Assembly (NCBI GenBank): GCA_934426255.1
Contig: CAKRYD010000004.1
Coordinates: 1 to 64,000, forward strand
Source: an uncultured Bacteroidaceae bacterium
GTDB lineage: Bacteria; Bacteroidota; Bacteroidia; Bacteroidales; Bacteroidaceae
Length of the DNA: 64,000 bases
Reading direction: 5' to 3'
The notes under the pieces were generated by a model. The model was not told the origin of the DNA. It did not search any database and saw only the letters and a program-made list of their open reading frames with translations. Below, one piece after another: positions 43,483-52,285 of the stretch; the stretch's first letter is position 1; each line of letters starts with the position of its first letter. A program made the translations under genes and the position numbers.

Positions 43483-44073
43483 TCATTGCGACAGGAGGCC
43501 TTCGCGTTGCAACATGTCACGATAAAAAGCCGCTTTCTTATCGAGTGCCAACGGATAAGAACGGCTGCTGCTCGGCATGCGATACAGGCGTATGCCAAGA
43601 CTTTCCACTTCGGTAAAACTTCCTACAGCGGGTCTCTTTACGTCCAGGGCGTCACACAGCTCTTCGGCAGCTTTGCCGCCCGTGGCCGCCACAGCCTTGC
43701 AGCAGGGAATGCGCTTGAGCAAGGCATTTATGTCGGTGCGCCCGACTACCTGCAGAAACTGGTCGGAAGCATTGCCTTTGAGGCGCTTCACAGTCACGGC
43801 CGTGTCGAAAAGGGCAATGCCTTTTTCCTTCAGGAAACGCTCGATGTTAGGTTGCCTGAATTTCTTGTTGGCAGCGTCATAAAAATAATTTTTATCGCCA
43901 AAGAATATTAGGGCGTAGATGCGCCACATGTCGTTCTGCACATTGGGATAAAAAAAGTCCATCGACCATCGTTTGCGCGGTGGCGGGAAGCTGCCGAGCA
44001 TGAGTAGCCGGCTGTTTTCGGGCAAGAACGGCTGCAAGGGATGATATTCGAGGATTTCGGCTTCGGAAGTCAT
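43483..44073 (-). CDS. Uracil-DNA glycosylase-superfamily protein
   Basis: 196 residues. Motif LMLGSFPPPRKRWSMDFFYP and NDMWRIYALIFFGDK resemble the N-terminal motif of mismatch-specific UDG-like proteins; the second motif is YRMPSSSRSYPLALDKKAAF (P-S-S-S, equivalent of motif 2). The catalytic Asp/Asn of motif 1 is replaced around GSFPPPRKRW, so activity is uncertain. Coupled by a 4-bp overlap to the DUF4421 gene. Confidence 0.75.
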   Translation of the reverse strand: MTSEAEILEYHPLQPFLPENSRLLMLGSFPPPRKRWSMDFFYPNVQNDMWRIYALIFFGDKNYFYDAANKKFRQPNIERFLKEKGIALFDTAVTVKRLKGNASDQFLQVVGRTDINALLKRIPCCKAVAATGGKAAEELCDALDVKRPAVGSFTEVESLGIRLYRMPSSSRSYPLALDKKAAFYRDMLQREGLLSQ

Positions 44074-45182
44074 TTCTTGTACTTCTTTTTCTTGAGAAAA
44101 TTGAATCCGGCATAGAAGCTTGCCGTCACCAGGGAATTGCGGATGGAAAACATGGGCTTCTTATAGGTGTAGGTATGGCCTACGAGCGAAATGCCGGCAA
44201 AGTAGCGCGAATTGTTCCACACGACGGAAGCGCGCGTAATGAAGTCGAAATTGAGGGCATCGAGGTCAAACAGTTTTTCGGACGCATTGAATTTTTCGCC
44301 CTTTGAGAAATTGTAGCCAAAGGTGGGCGAAAAAGTAAAATTGGCCAGGAAATTCTTGTGAAACACCCAGTTATAACCATATCCCGCACTTATGCTATAG
44401 TCACGGTAATGCACCGCGCCCACTTTCAGCTCGTCGAGCAAGAGCGGGCGGCCGTTATCGTCGTAAAGAAGAGCCGAAGGTAGTTTGGTATAGTCGAACC
44501 TTACATTTTCATGTGTATAGTTGAACCCGAGGATAAAGCCTCCCGTGCTTCGTTTTTGCACGGTGGATTGGCTGTAGGCCGCGGGATAAGAAAAATGCTT
44601 GTTATTAAAGAGGTAATATACATGAAGGTTCATGAAATAGGTGCTCATTCCCGAAAAAGACATGTTGCGTATGCCGTCGGCGGCATCGTTGCCGAATCCG
44701 CTGGCGCTTTTCAAACGATAGTTGTTGGCATCGGCCTCATAATAGTAGTCTATCCCCACAAATTGCGAATAGAGACTGAGATAGATGCTTGAGCGGTCGA
44801 ACGAAGAGCCTTTGGCACCGATATTAAACGTATATCCCAGAAACAACAGGCTGAAACCCACATAAGGCCCCATGCGAAAAGGCATGTCGGGCGAAAAGCG
44901 CAGCTCCTGCTTGTTGCCATCGGCATCGTGGGCACTGAGCGAATAGAAAGAATAGCGTTTTTCGCCCAAAAGCATGGCACAAGCGTGGTAGCGATTGGGG
45001 GCTATGTAGTTGGTATCTACTTCGGTGATGGATTGCAGAAAACCGCGCAGACCTTTCCGCTTGGCCTTCGGTTGTATGTTGGACGAAAAGAGGCTGTCAG
45101 CGGCTATAGGCTCATGGTTTTCGGCCGAGAGGGGAGACACTGCCAACAATAAGCATAAGAAGAGACACGCCCGTTGTAGCAT
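44070..45182 (-). CDS. DUF4421-family outer-membrane-like protein
   Basis: 370 residues from ATG 45182 (MLQRACLFLCLLLAVSPLSA); the frame can be extended to a TTG at 45194. After the signal peptide comes EVDTNYIAPNRYHACAMLLG, typical of DUF4421, then alternating beta strands with many aromatic residues, ending basic. Probably a porin-like beta-barrel of unknown function. Lies between the UDG-like gene (overlap 4 bp) and the oxidoreductase gene (8 bp). Confidence 0.82.
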   Translation of the reverse strand: MLQRACLFLCLLLAVSPLSAENHEPIAADSLFSSNIQPKAKRKGLRGFLQSITEVDTNYIAPNRYHACAMLLGEKRYSFYSLSAHDADGNKQELRFSPDMPFRMGPYVGFSLLFLGYTFNIGAKGSSFDRSSIYLSLYSQFVGIDYYYEADANNYRLKSASGFGNDAADGIRNMSFSGMSTYFMNLHVYYLFNNKHFSYPAAYSQSTVQKRSTGGFILGFNYTHENVRFDYTKLPSALLYDDNGRPLLLDELKVGAVHYRDYSISAGYGYNWVFHKNFLANFTFSPTFGYNFSKGEKFNASEKLFDLDALNFDFITRASVVWNNSRYFAGISLVGHTYTYKKPMFSIRNSLVTASFYAGFNFLKKKKYKK

Positions 45183-45190
45183 CTGACTGC

Positions 45191-46183
45191 TCAAAGCTTA
45201 CCCAAAATTCTGTCGACCACCCAATTGACCGATGTGGCACTGACGCTGTCGCAGGTGCATATCGTTTTTTGCTGCAAATGCTCCACCACTTGTTTGATGA
45301 GCGGCAGCTGCACATGGGGTGGGTTTTCAATGACAAATTCTTCGCGGCCCCTCTCCGTATGGAGTGCTATGGGCTGGTAGGTAAACACAGAAAAACAAAT
45401 TTGCCCCTTGTTGCCGATAATTTCAATGCGGTCTTCCTTGGCCGACTCGTGGGCCACGAAGCACCACGAACCCGAGCCCGGAAGCCCTCCGGCAAAGCGA
45501 AAACAGGCACTGACCGAGTCTTCCGTTTCGTAAAGACCACCGCGGTTGGCGCTATAGCCCTTGGCCTCGATGATGGGGCCGAGCATGCCTTGCAACAAAT
45601 CGATCTGATGGGGAGCCAAATCGTAGAAATAACCACCGCCGGCAATGTCGGGCTGAACGCGCCAGGGCAGATTGGTGCGGTTGTAGTCCAAATCGCGGGG
45701 AGGCACGGCAAACCTTATTTGCACATTGATGACAGTTCCTATGTCGCCCTGCCGAATCATCTCTTTCACTTTCTGAAAGTAGGGAAGGTAGCGGCGATAA
45801 TAGGCTACAAAGCAAGGTACACCGGTTTTCTCGGAGATGCGATTGATGCGGCCGCATTCTTCATAGTTGGACGAAAGCGGTTTTTCAACGTATACGGGTT
45901 TGCCCGATTTCATGGCCATGATGGCATAGGTGGCATGGGTCGAAGGCGGCGTTGCAATGTAGACAGCATTGACATCGGGGTCGTCAATCAGTTCCTGCGG
46001 GTCTGTATACCAGCGCGGTATGTTATGACGCTCGGCATAAGAGCGCGCTTTTTCCTTGGTGCGGCTCATCACGGCAACTACTCTCGAACCTTCTATAAGA
46101 CTGAACGCCGGTCCGCTTTTTTTCTCGGTGACTTCACCGCAGCCGATGAATCCCCATTGAACGGTAGTTAATTTGTCTATCAT
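45191..46183 (-). CDS. Gfo/Idh/MocA-family oxidoreductase
   Basis: 330 residues from ATG 46183 (MIDKLTTVQWGFIGCGEVTE); the longer frame to 46201 crosses a minus-strand -7 box. NAD(P)-binding GFIGCGEVTEKKSGPAFSL, EKP motif (GKPVYVEKPLSSNYEECGRI), YRRYLPYFQKVKEMI and GGYFYDLAPHQIDLLQGMLG (His). Oxidises or reduces a sugar or inositol; substrate unknown. Confidence 0.9.
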   Translation of the reverse strand: MIDKLTTVQWGFIGCGEVTEKKSGPAFSLIEGSRVVAVMSRTKEKARSYAERHNIPRWYTDPQELIDDPDVNAVYIATPPSTHATYAIMAMKSGKPVYVEKPLSSNYEECGRINRISEKTGVPCFVAYYRRYLPYFQKVKEMIRQGDIGTVINVQIRFAVPPRDLDYNRTNLPWRVQPDIAGGGYFYDLAPHQIDLLQGMLGPIIEAKGYSANRGGLYETEDSVSACFRFAGGLPGSGSWCFVAHESAKEDRIEIIGNKGQICFSVFTYQPIALHTERGREEFVIENPPHVQLPLIKQVVEHLQQKTICTCDSVSATSVNWVVDRILGKL

Positions 46184-46188
46184 ACGCA

Positions 46189-46216
46189 CAAAGGTAGTCA
46201 AAAATCCGTATCTTTG
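46189..46216. promoter_or_regulatory. Back-to-back -7 boxes between divergent genes
   Basis: CAAAGGTA at 46189-46196 is TACCTTTG on the minus strand (Gfo/Idh/MocA gene, ATG 46183, nearly leaderless). TATCTTTG at 46209-46216 is the plus-strand box for the gene starting 46240. The two are 12 bp apart, so polymerases would compete. Confidence 0.5.
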
Positions 46217-46239
46217 CCGTTAGTTTGAAGTAAAATAAA

Positions 46240-47166
46240 ATGAAAACAAAGCAGAATAAAGCCATTTTGGTCATTGTCAAAAGCAGAAGCTACCGCGCCA
46301 GCTTTCAAGAGGCGGCCAACCTGATTGTTTCAAACCTGAAAGCATTGTGTGTTTCACTGTTTCCTTTTCCCCTGGCGATAGGAATCGTTGGAGCCGCGCT
46401 CTTGCAATTGGCAGGGGCGGGGATTGTTTCACTGGCAGCAAGCATCGTAGTGTTTTCTTTCGTTGTTTCAATGTTTTGCACAGCGTTTTGCCAAATGATG
46501 AAAGACTTTGGAAAGACACAGGCCTTGGAGAAAATCAGTTGGAAAAAAGACTTTAAGGCAATTGCCCTAAAGTCGCTCACTCCTTTCTACCTGCTTTTGC
46601 TGCAAACGGCCTTTTGGGCAGCACTGGCCATCGGGACAACCGTTTGCATCGGGCTTCGTCCGGGATGGGCAATAGCCATCGGCGGCGCGGCAGCCTTGAT
46701 TGTGGTGGCTCTATGCGTTCCTTTTAATATAAGTCTGGGCTGCGCCTGGTTTTCGGGCCTGGGTTTTGTAAAGGCGGCACTGCGCGGATTCACAGCTATG
46801 CGCCACCACTACGGCACAACGCTGATGCTGCTTTTCATGTCGTTCATCGTCATAGCAGTAACGTGCATCATAGGCTACACGCCCTTGCTGATTCTCGACA
46901 GGGCGGTTGAAGCATCCGAGACAGCCGTTTCGTTTGGCGACCCTACCGACATGCCCTCACTGATTTATGTAGTCAGATTCGTATTGCGGCTTGTATTGTT
47001 TACCTTGATGGCTTCGATGCTGCTGATATGGCTCGTGCCACTTTATTTGCACCATTTTTCCATGCAAAAGAAAAACGAGGAACGCAAAAAGGAACAGGAA
47101 AAACTGCAAATGACGCGCGAAGCATACAAGGCAGCACGCGAAAACTATTATCTGACAACCCCCTGA
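46240..47166 (+). CDS. Multi-pass membrane protein of unknown function
   Basis: 308 residues with about six transmembrane helices (near residues 35-58, 62-82, 107-130, 135-160, 190-215, 245-272) and a charged, coiled-coil-like C-terminal tail (MQKKNEERKKEQEKLQM). No signal peptide. Resembles the DUF4013/YesL-type integral membrane proteins only in general hydrophobic pattern. I do not assign a function. It stands alone between a divergent oxidoreductase and convergent gdhA. Confidence 0.75.
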   Translation: MKTKQNKAILVIVKSRSYRASFQEAANLIVSNLKALCVSLFPFPLAIGIVGAALLQLAGAGIVSLAASIVVFSFVVSMFCTAFCQMMKDFGKTQALEKISWKKDFKAIALKSLTPFYLLLLQTAFWAALAIGTTVCIGLRPGWAIAIGGAAALIVVALCVPFNISLGCAWFSGLGFVKAALRGFTAMRHHYGTTLMLLFMSFIVIAVTCIIGYTPLLILDRAVEASETAVSFGDPTDMPSLIYVVRFVLRLVLFTLMASMLLIWLVPLYLHHFSMQKKNEERKKEQEKLQMTREAYKAARENYYLTTP

Positions 47167-47181
47167 TTTTTTCCTTGGCAA

Positions 47182-47212
47182 CAAAAAAGGCCGACTCAAA
47201 ACGAGCCGGCCT
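47182..47212 (-). terminator. Rho-independent terminator of gdhA
   Basis: On the minus strand AGGCCGGCTC and GAGTCGGCCT form a 10-bp stem (one G-U) with a GTTTT loop, followed by TTTTTTG. The plus-strand copy may also aid the upstream membrane-protein gene, which ends 15 bp away. Confidence 0.88.
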
Positions 47213-47253
47213 CAAAAGCTAATGTATGAATTAAATGCTTCGTAAAGCCATTA

Positions 47254-48588
47254 TTAAATGATGCCTTGAGCCATGATGGCTTTAGCCACTTTCATAAAGC
47301 CAGAAACGTTGGCACCCTTGACATAATCGACTGTACCGTCGGCCAATGTGCCATATTTTACACATTGTGCGTGGATGTCGGCCATGATTTGCTGGAGTTT
47401 TTGATCTACTTCCTCACTGCTCCAGTTGAGATGGTTGGCGTTTTGAGTCATTTCGAGACCCGAAACCGACACACCGCCGGCATTGGAAGCCTTGCCGGGA
47501 GCATAGAGCAAACCGTTGCTTTGGAAAATCTTGATGGCCTCGGGAGTAGATGGCATGTTGGCTCCTTCGGAAACAGCGATGCAACCGTTGTTGACCAAGG
47601 TCTGGGCATCGTCGCCGTTAATCTCGTTCTGTGTGGCACTCGGCATGGCAATGTCGCATTTCTCACCCCAAGGACGTGCACCGGCCACGTATTTAACATT
47701 GTATTTCTCGGCATATTCGCGAATACGTCCGCGGTAAATGTTCTTGAGCTCCATGATATAGTCGAGCTTTGCGCGGTCGATTCCTTCGGGATCGTAGATA
47801 TAGCCGTCCGAATCCGAGAAAGTGACAACTTTGGCACCTTCCTGAAGGAGCTTCTCGGCAGTATATTGTGCCACATTACCAGAACCCGACACGCAGACGG
47901 TTTTGCCTTTGAGCTCGATGCCGCGGGTTGCCAACATATGCTTTAAGAAATATACGTTGCCGTATCCTGTTGCTTCGGGGCGTATGAGAGATCCGCCGAA
48001 TTCGAGTCCCTTTCCGGTAAGTGTACCGGTATGTTCACGCGTAAGCTTTTTGTACATTCCGAAGAGGTAGCCAACTTCGCGGCCGCCAACACCAATATCA
48101 CCGGCGGGAACGTCTGTGTCAGGACCTATATTGCGCCACAGTTCAGTCATGAACGCCTGGCAGAAACGCATCACTTCGGCATTCGACTTGCCACGTGGGC
48201 TGAAGTCAGAGCCGCCTTTTGCGCCGCCCATCGGAAGGGTTGTCAAGGAGTTCTTGAACGTCTGCTCGAAAGCAAGGAACTTAAGAATAGACAAATTCAC
48301 TGACGCGTGGAAACGCAAACCTCCTTTGTAGGGGCCGATGGCGTTGCTGTGTTGTACGCGGTAGCCGGTATTGGTCTGTACTTTGCCTTTATCGTCAACC
48401 CAAGTGACACGGAAGGTACAGATACGGTCGGGAATACAGAGGCGCTCTATCAAATTGCTTGCCTCGAACTCGGGATGCTCATTGTAAACATCTTCAATGG
48501 AATTCAATACTTCTGTAACCGCCTGATAGTACTCTGGCTCGTTGGGAAATCTTCTTTTAAGATCATCGATTACTTGTTCTGCTTTCAT
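47254..48588 (-). CDS. gdhA: Glutamate dehydrogenase (hexameric, NADP-type)
   Basis: 444 residues, the length of class I hexameric GDH. Motifs: GPYKGGLRFHASVNLSILKF, GGAKGGSDFSPRGKSNAEV with the catalytic Lys, PAGDIGVGGREVGYLFGMYK with the catalytic Asp, SGSGNVAQYTAEKL (Rossmann). Assimilates ammonium into glutamate. A consensus promoter and strong terminator show a single-gene transcript. Confidence 0.97.
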   Translation of the reverse strand: MKAEQVIDDLKRRFPNEPEYYQAVTEVLNSIEDVYNEHPEFEASNLIERLCIPDRICTFRVTWVDDKGKVQTNTGYRVQHSNAIGPYKGGLRFHASVNLSILKFLAFEQTFKNSLTTLPMGGAKGGSDFSPRGKSNAEVMRFCQAFMTELWRNIGPDTDVPAGDIGVGGREVGYLFGMYKKLTREHTGTLTGKGLEFGGSLIRPEATGYGNVYFLKHMLATRGIELKGKTVCVSGSGNVAQYTAEKLLQEGAKVVTFSDSDGYIYDPEGIDRAKLDYIMELKNIYRGRIREYAEKYNVKYVAGARPWGEKCDIAMPSATQNEINGDDAQTLVNNGCIAVSEGANMPSTPEAIKIFQSNGLLYAPGKASNAGGVSVSGLEMTQNANHLNWSSEEVDQKLQQIMADIHAQCVKYGTLADGTVDYVKGANVSGFMKVAKAIMAQGII

Positions 48589-48620
48589 TTTTTCAAGTGT
48601 TATAAATTCTATTTACCCTG

Positions 48621-48651
48621 CAAATTTAAGAAAAAGCACGGAAATATCAAA
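48621..48651 (-). promoter_or_regulatory. gdhA promoter
   Basis: Minus strand: TTTG (48648-48651), 19 bases, TAAATTTG (48621-48628), then 32 bases to the ATG. This is a near-perfect Bacteroidetes sigma-ABfr promoter. Confidence 0.8.
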
Positions 48652-48708
48652 CGTTTTGAATGGAAAACACGCAGAAAAAATCAATTTGTCAATTTTTCGC
48701 GCTTCAAT

Positions 48709-50232
48709 TCATCCTTTTCTGTTCTTTAACAGGCTGCACTTGGCTTTTAATACTTGCACAACGGATGTTTCTTTGCAAAGAATGCGCAAGGAAATCCACG
48801 AAGACAAGGCCAAAGCCGGAAGGCCAAGGATGTATTTGTAAGGAGCAGGAGCCACGATACAGGCGGTAACGGCCAAAGCGAGCAGTGCGGCTTGAAGCAC
48901 TCCAACAAGAAAGGAACGGGAGGAAAAGCTGAACTTGTATTTGGCATGATAGACCGACGAAATGAGCAGCAAATCGAACAGATTGGACAATGACAGCGCC
49001 ATTCCGCAGCCTTTAAGCCCCCAGCAACGATAGCCTACGATGACCAAAGACACGAAAACCAGGTAATAGAGAAATTCCATGGTGAAATACAGAACGGAAT
49101 CGCCGCGTGCAAGCGAAAGATAGGCGACCGGTGTGGTGATGGCCTTAAAATACATGTAGAAAGCCGCGTAAAGGGCCATGGGAACGGCCAGCATGAACTT
49201 TTCGGAAAACAAAAGATGTATGATCAGGGGAAGCAGCAGCACAAAAAGGATGAGAAAGGGTGCTATGAGCAGCATGCACACTTCCATCTGACTGTTGACG
49301 GCATGGTTCATCTTTTCTTTGTCGTGACAGATGGAAGAAAGGCGCGGAAAGTAGTCGGCATCCATGCTGACAAAGACAAAACGCGCATACGAGACCGTGA
49401 GCACGAAGCCTGCGCAGTAGAGCCCTTCGTCGGCCAGCGAACCTTGGTTGACGATATAGGAACGCACTGCCATTTCGGCCACGGCGGCCACGATGCCGGC
49501 CAATATATAGGAGATGCCGAGCCGTATCATGTCGAAACCTTTGCCCAAGGTTGAGCGCGAAAAAGGATTTGCCTTCCAGGGGAATATGCGCAAAGTGCAA
49601 TTCAACTGTATGAGCATGGCGGCCAAGGTGCTGATGATTAGAGAGGGTATGATGCCGCCAAGTCCCCAGACATAATAAAATGGAACAGTGGCCATCAGTG
49701 TTGCCAAGGCACCGGCAAGTGTGACGAGTGCCAGGGTCTTCAGGCGGCGCATGGCCTTGAGTAGGGCAATCTCTGCGCCCGAAATGGCCAGCATGGCCAC
49801 AACCGGCGACAACAAAGCGATCTGAAAGGTATAGGAATAGTCGCCAAACGAAAGTCGGCTGATGAGCGGTGACAGAAGCAGGCATAGCGACATGCCCACC
49901 AAGGCTGTCAGCAGACTCCAGCTGCGTATGACGGCAACTTGTGAAGCCAGCTTTTCGTGGTCGCAGCCTTGCCCTTGAAGCTCGGAAAGGCTGCGGACGG
50001 CCGTGAGCGGTATGCCAAACTGGGTGGCATTGCTCAAAAGGTTCATGGCATGGTTGTAGATGTCGATAAGGGCCAGGCCTACACTTCCCAAAAGCACCGC
50101 CACGAATTTGTTGCGGACGATGGACAGCAGCACGGTGATGCCCTGCACACCGCCAAAGAGGCCCGTGTATTTCAATACGTGGTTGTAGGCTTTGCTGCCC
50201 TTGTCGTCTTCGTGCGGGGCTTTTGTCTTCAT
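48709..50232 (-). CDS. Wzx-type oligosaccharide flippase
   Basis: 507 residues, 12-14 transmembrane helices. N-terminal KAYNHVLKYTGLFGGVQGIT matches polysaccharide-translocase (MATE/MOP exporter) proteins; PLTAVRSLSELQGQGCDHEK and SYTFQIALLSPVVAMLAISG are characteristic of WzxE-like members. Translocates lipid-linked oligosaccharide across the inner membrane. Divergent from a glycosyltransferase gene, so the pair may serve one glycan pathway. Confidence 0.9.
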   Translation of the reverse strand: MKTKAPHEDDKGSKAYNHVLKYTGLFGGVQGITVLLSIVRNKFVAVLLGSVGLALIDIYNHAMNLLSNATQFGIPLTAVRSLSELQGQGCDHEKLASQVAVIRSWSLLTALVGMSLCLLLSPLISRLSFGDYSYTFQIALLSPVVAMLAISGAEIALLKAMRRLKTLALVTLAGALATLMATVPFYYVWGLGGIIPSLIISTLAAMLIQLNCTLRIFPWKANPFSRSTLGKGFDMIRLGISYILAGIVAAVAEMAVRSYIVNQGSLADEGLYCAGFVLTVSYARFVFVSMDADYFPRLSSICHDKEKMNHAVNSQMEVCMLLIAPFLILFVLLLPLIIHLLFSEKFMLAVPMALYAAFYMYFKAITTPVAYLSLARGDSVLYFTMEFLYYLVFVSLVIVGYRCWGLKGCGMALSLSNLFDLLLISSVYHAKYKFSFSSRSFLVGVLQAALLALAVTACIVAPAPYKYILGLPALALSSWISLRILCKETSVVQVLKAKCSLLKNRKG

Positions 50233-50240
50233 ATTTGTTG

Positions 50241-50278
50241 CAAAGATAAGTTTTTTCGTTTAATTTGCCGTAACTTTG
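50241..50278. promoter_or_regulatory. Divergent -7 boxes between flippase and glycosyltransferase
   Basis: CAAAGATA at 50241-50248 is TATCTTTG on the minus strand (flippase). TAACTTTG at 50271-50278 is the plus-strand box for the glycosyltransferase, whose ATG at 50321 lies 42 bp further. This rejects the ATG-like start at 50276. -33 elements are not clear. Confidence 0.5.
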
Positions 50279-50320
50279 CCGCAACAAGAGACAACAGAAC
50301 ATAGTAGAGGAACTATTCTT

Positions 50321-51442
50321 ATGAAGATACTGCTAATCGGCGAATATAGCAATGTGCATTGGACGCTGGCCGAAGGGTTGCGCAAGTTGGGGCATAGTGT
50401 CACGGTGGTTTCCGACGGCGACGGCTGGAAGAACTATCCGCGCGACATTTCGCTCAAAAGAAATCTGTCGTGGGGCCGGGCAGGGGCTCTTTTATATGCT
50501 TTTCGTCTGTTGACGTTGCTTCCAAGATTGAAAGGATATGATGTCGTGCAGTTGATCAATCCGATATTTTTCAGCTTAAAGGCTGAAAAACTGATACCCA
50601 TCTATCGCAAAATAGCGCGAAACAACAAACGGATATTTCTTGGAGCGTTCGGTATGGACCGCTATTATGTAAAAGCCTGCGTAGACACCGACATATTTAA
50701 ATACAGCGACTTTAAGCTTGACGGCCGATTGCGCCAATCGCAAGACAATACCGTGTGGTATCGCGACTGGTACGAGGGAGACAAAGGCCGTCTCAATGAC
50801 TTGATAGCCAATGACTGTGACGGCATCGTTTCGGGGCTCTACGAATATGATGCCGCTTATCGGCCCTATTTTGCCGACAAACTGACTTATATACCATTCC
50901 CCATCAATACCGACAAGATTGCAGCCCATGAAATACAGAGGGTTGACAATGTGAGGTTTTTCATAGGCATTCAGAAGCTGCGCAGTCAGTATAAGGGCAC
51001 CGACATCATGTTGCGCGCCTTGGAGCGTGTGAAACGCGAGTTCCCCGATTTGTGCACCATCGTAAAGGTCGAGTCAGTTCCGTATGCCGAATACCAACGG
51101 TTGCTCGACTCATGCCATATGATGCTCGACCAGCTCTATTCGTACACGCCGGCCATGAATGCGCTGCTCGGCATGGCCAAAGGACTGGTGATAGTGGGCG
51201 GCGGCGAGCCTGAAAACTATGAAATTATCGGTGAAGACACTTTGCGGCCGATTGTCAATGTGGAACCAAACGAACAAAGCGTTTACGAAGCCTTGAAAGA
51301 CCTGGTTGTACACAAGGAAAAGATTCCCCGGCTTTCCAGGCAGAGCGTGGAATATATCCGCAAGCACCACGATTACGTAAAGGTGGCACAACGCTATTTG
51401 GATTTTTGGACGAAAAGGCTGATAAAAAAAGGAAGAAATTAG
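50321..51442 (+). CDS. GT-B-fold glycosyltransferase
   Basis: 373 residues from ATG 50321 (MKILLIGEYSNVHWTLAEGL). The N-terminal Rossmann half ends with YDVVQLINPIFFSLKAEK; the C-terminal half carries IGIQKLRSQYKGTDIMLRAL, a DSCHMMLDQLYSYTPAMN stretch and GGGEPENYEIIGEDTLRPIV, a pattern of family-4-like transferases (donor-binding EX7E-like region degenerate). Acts on the cytoplasmic face; sugar unknown. Divergent from the flippase. Confidence 0.85.
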   Translation: MKILLIGEYSNVHWTLAEGLRKLGHSVTVVSDGDGWKNYPRDISLKRNLSWGRAGALLYAFRLLTLLPRLKGYDVVQLINPIFFSLKAEKLIPIYRKIARNNKRIFLGAFGMDRYYVKACVDTDIFKYSDFKLDGRLRQSQDNTVWYRDWYEGDKGRLNDLIANDCDGIVSGLYEYDAAYRPYFADKLTYIPFPINTDKIAAHEIQRVDNVRFFIGIQKLRSQYKGTDIMLRALERVKREFPDLCTIVKVESVPYAEYQRLLDSCHMMLDQLYSYTPAMNALLGMAKGLVIVGGGEPENYEIIGEDTLRPIVNVEPNEQSVYEALKDLVVHKEKIPRLSRQSVEYIRKHHDYVKVAQRYLDFWTKRLIKKGRN

Positions 51443-51560
51443 ATTTTTCCTTCCACACGAAAAAATACCCAATCGTCACCATAGCGTCCTACATTTGAGG
51501 CATCAAGCAACCTTGATAAAGAAGATCAGCCACCTTTTCTGCCATTATAATAATTGGATT

Positions 51561-51890
51561 TTACCACAATGCAACTTTACCTGCTATTCCTAAATCAATC
51601 GTTGCAGTAGCTACGCCCAATGCTTTGAACACTCTTCTCATAGTTGGAATAGTGATACTGTAACCTCTTTCCAATCGGGAAATCTGTGCTCTTTTCACAC
51701 CTATACGTTCACCAAGCTGTTCTTGCGTCAAATTCTGTTCTATACGGGCCTTTTTGATTGCTTCGCCCAATCGATAAGCATGCAAAGCCTCATCCACGTC
51801 ACTTTCAAAGGCATCACGTTTTGCTGTGCCTACTTTACCGAAATGCTTATCAAGCACATCGTCTAATGGGGTAAGATTTATCTGTGCCAT
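51561..51890 (-). CDS. higA: HigA-type antitoxin (XRE family)
   Basis: 109 residues. Helix-turn-helix in the C-terminal half: IKKARIEQNLTQEQLGERIG, VKRAQISRLERGYSITIPTM, FKALGVATATIDLG. The N terminus (DDVLDKHFGKVGTAKRDAFE) is the toxin-binding part. Overlaps the toxin gene by 13 bp, with toxin first, the HigBA order. Probably represses its own operon by binding the inverted repeat at 52262-52285. Confidence 0.88.
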   Translation of the reverse strand: MAQINLTPLDDVLDKHFGKVGTAKRDAFESDVDEALHAYRLGEAIKKARIEQNLTQEQLGERIGVKRAQISRLERGYSITIPTMRRVFKALGVATATIDLGIAGKVALW

Positions 51891-52204
51891 AATCTCTTAT
51901 TTTTAAAATATTCTTTTCTTATTTCTTCTGCTTTTGCTATTTCCTTACTTGGTATCTTTTGAGTTTTCTTGATGATGCCGTGGGTAGCAATCACTAATGT
52001 TTCTTTGTCCTTGTCCCAAAAAGCAAACAGACGATAAGCAGTTTTGTTATACAATGTACGAAACTCCCATATCTCCGAGTTCTCCAACTTCTTGAAAAGT
52101 TCTTTGTTGCGTTCTCCACCAGCAACACGCTTAATGTTGTAGTAAATCTTGTAAGATACCGATTCGGGCAAACTCTCAATAAAGTTCTTTGCCTCATCTG
52201 TCAA
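51878..52204 (-). CDS. higB: HigB/RelE-type toxin, non-ATG start
   Basis: 108 residues if translation starts at the TTG at 52204. RelE/ParE-superfamily ribosome-dependent mRNA interferase: NKELFKKLENSEIWEFRTLY, NKTAYRLFAFWDKDKETLVI, ATHGIIKKTQKIPSKEIAKA. The frame continues upstream as SIFRLV to a TAA at 52223-52225, and family members normally begin with M-x(1-5)-FRxxLT; so an ATG has been lost or a near-cognate start is used. The only nearby ATG (52235) is out of frame by one base. The gene is otherwise intact. Confidence 0.85.
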   Translation of the reverse strand: MTDEAKNFIESLPESVSYKIYYNIKRVAGGERNKELFKKLENSEIWEFRTLYNKTAYRLFAFWDKDKETLVIATHGIIKKTQKIPSKEIAKAEEIRKEYFKNKRLWHR

Positions 52205-52248
52205 GACAAGGCGGAAGATACTTTATTCCATACATTATCATTTTTGTA

Positions 52249-52256
52249 CAAAGGTA
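52249..52256 (-). promoter_or_regulatory. -7 element of the higBA promoter
   Basis: TACCTTTG on the minus strand, about 45 bp before the TTG start of higB. Confidence 0.5.
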
Positions 52257-52261
52257 TGCAT

Positions 52262-52285
52262 ATTGTTTCGCAAAAAAGAAACAAT
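52262..52285 (-). promoter_or_regulatory. Candidate HigA operator
   Basis: ATTGTTTC (52262-52269), eight bases, GAAACAAT (52278-52285): a perfect inverted repeat placed over the -33 region of the higBA promoter. Its spacing of 16 bp centre to centre suits a dimeric XRE repressor. Confidence 0.6.
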
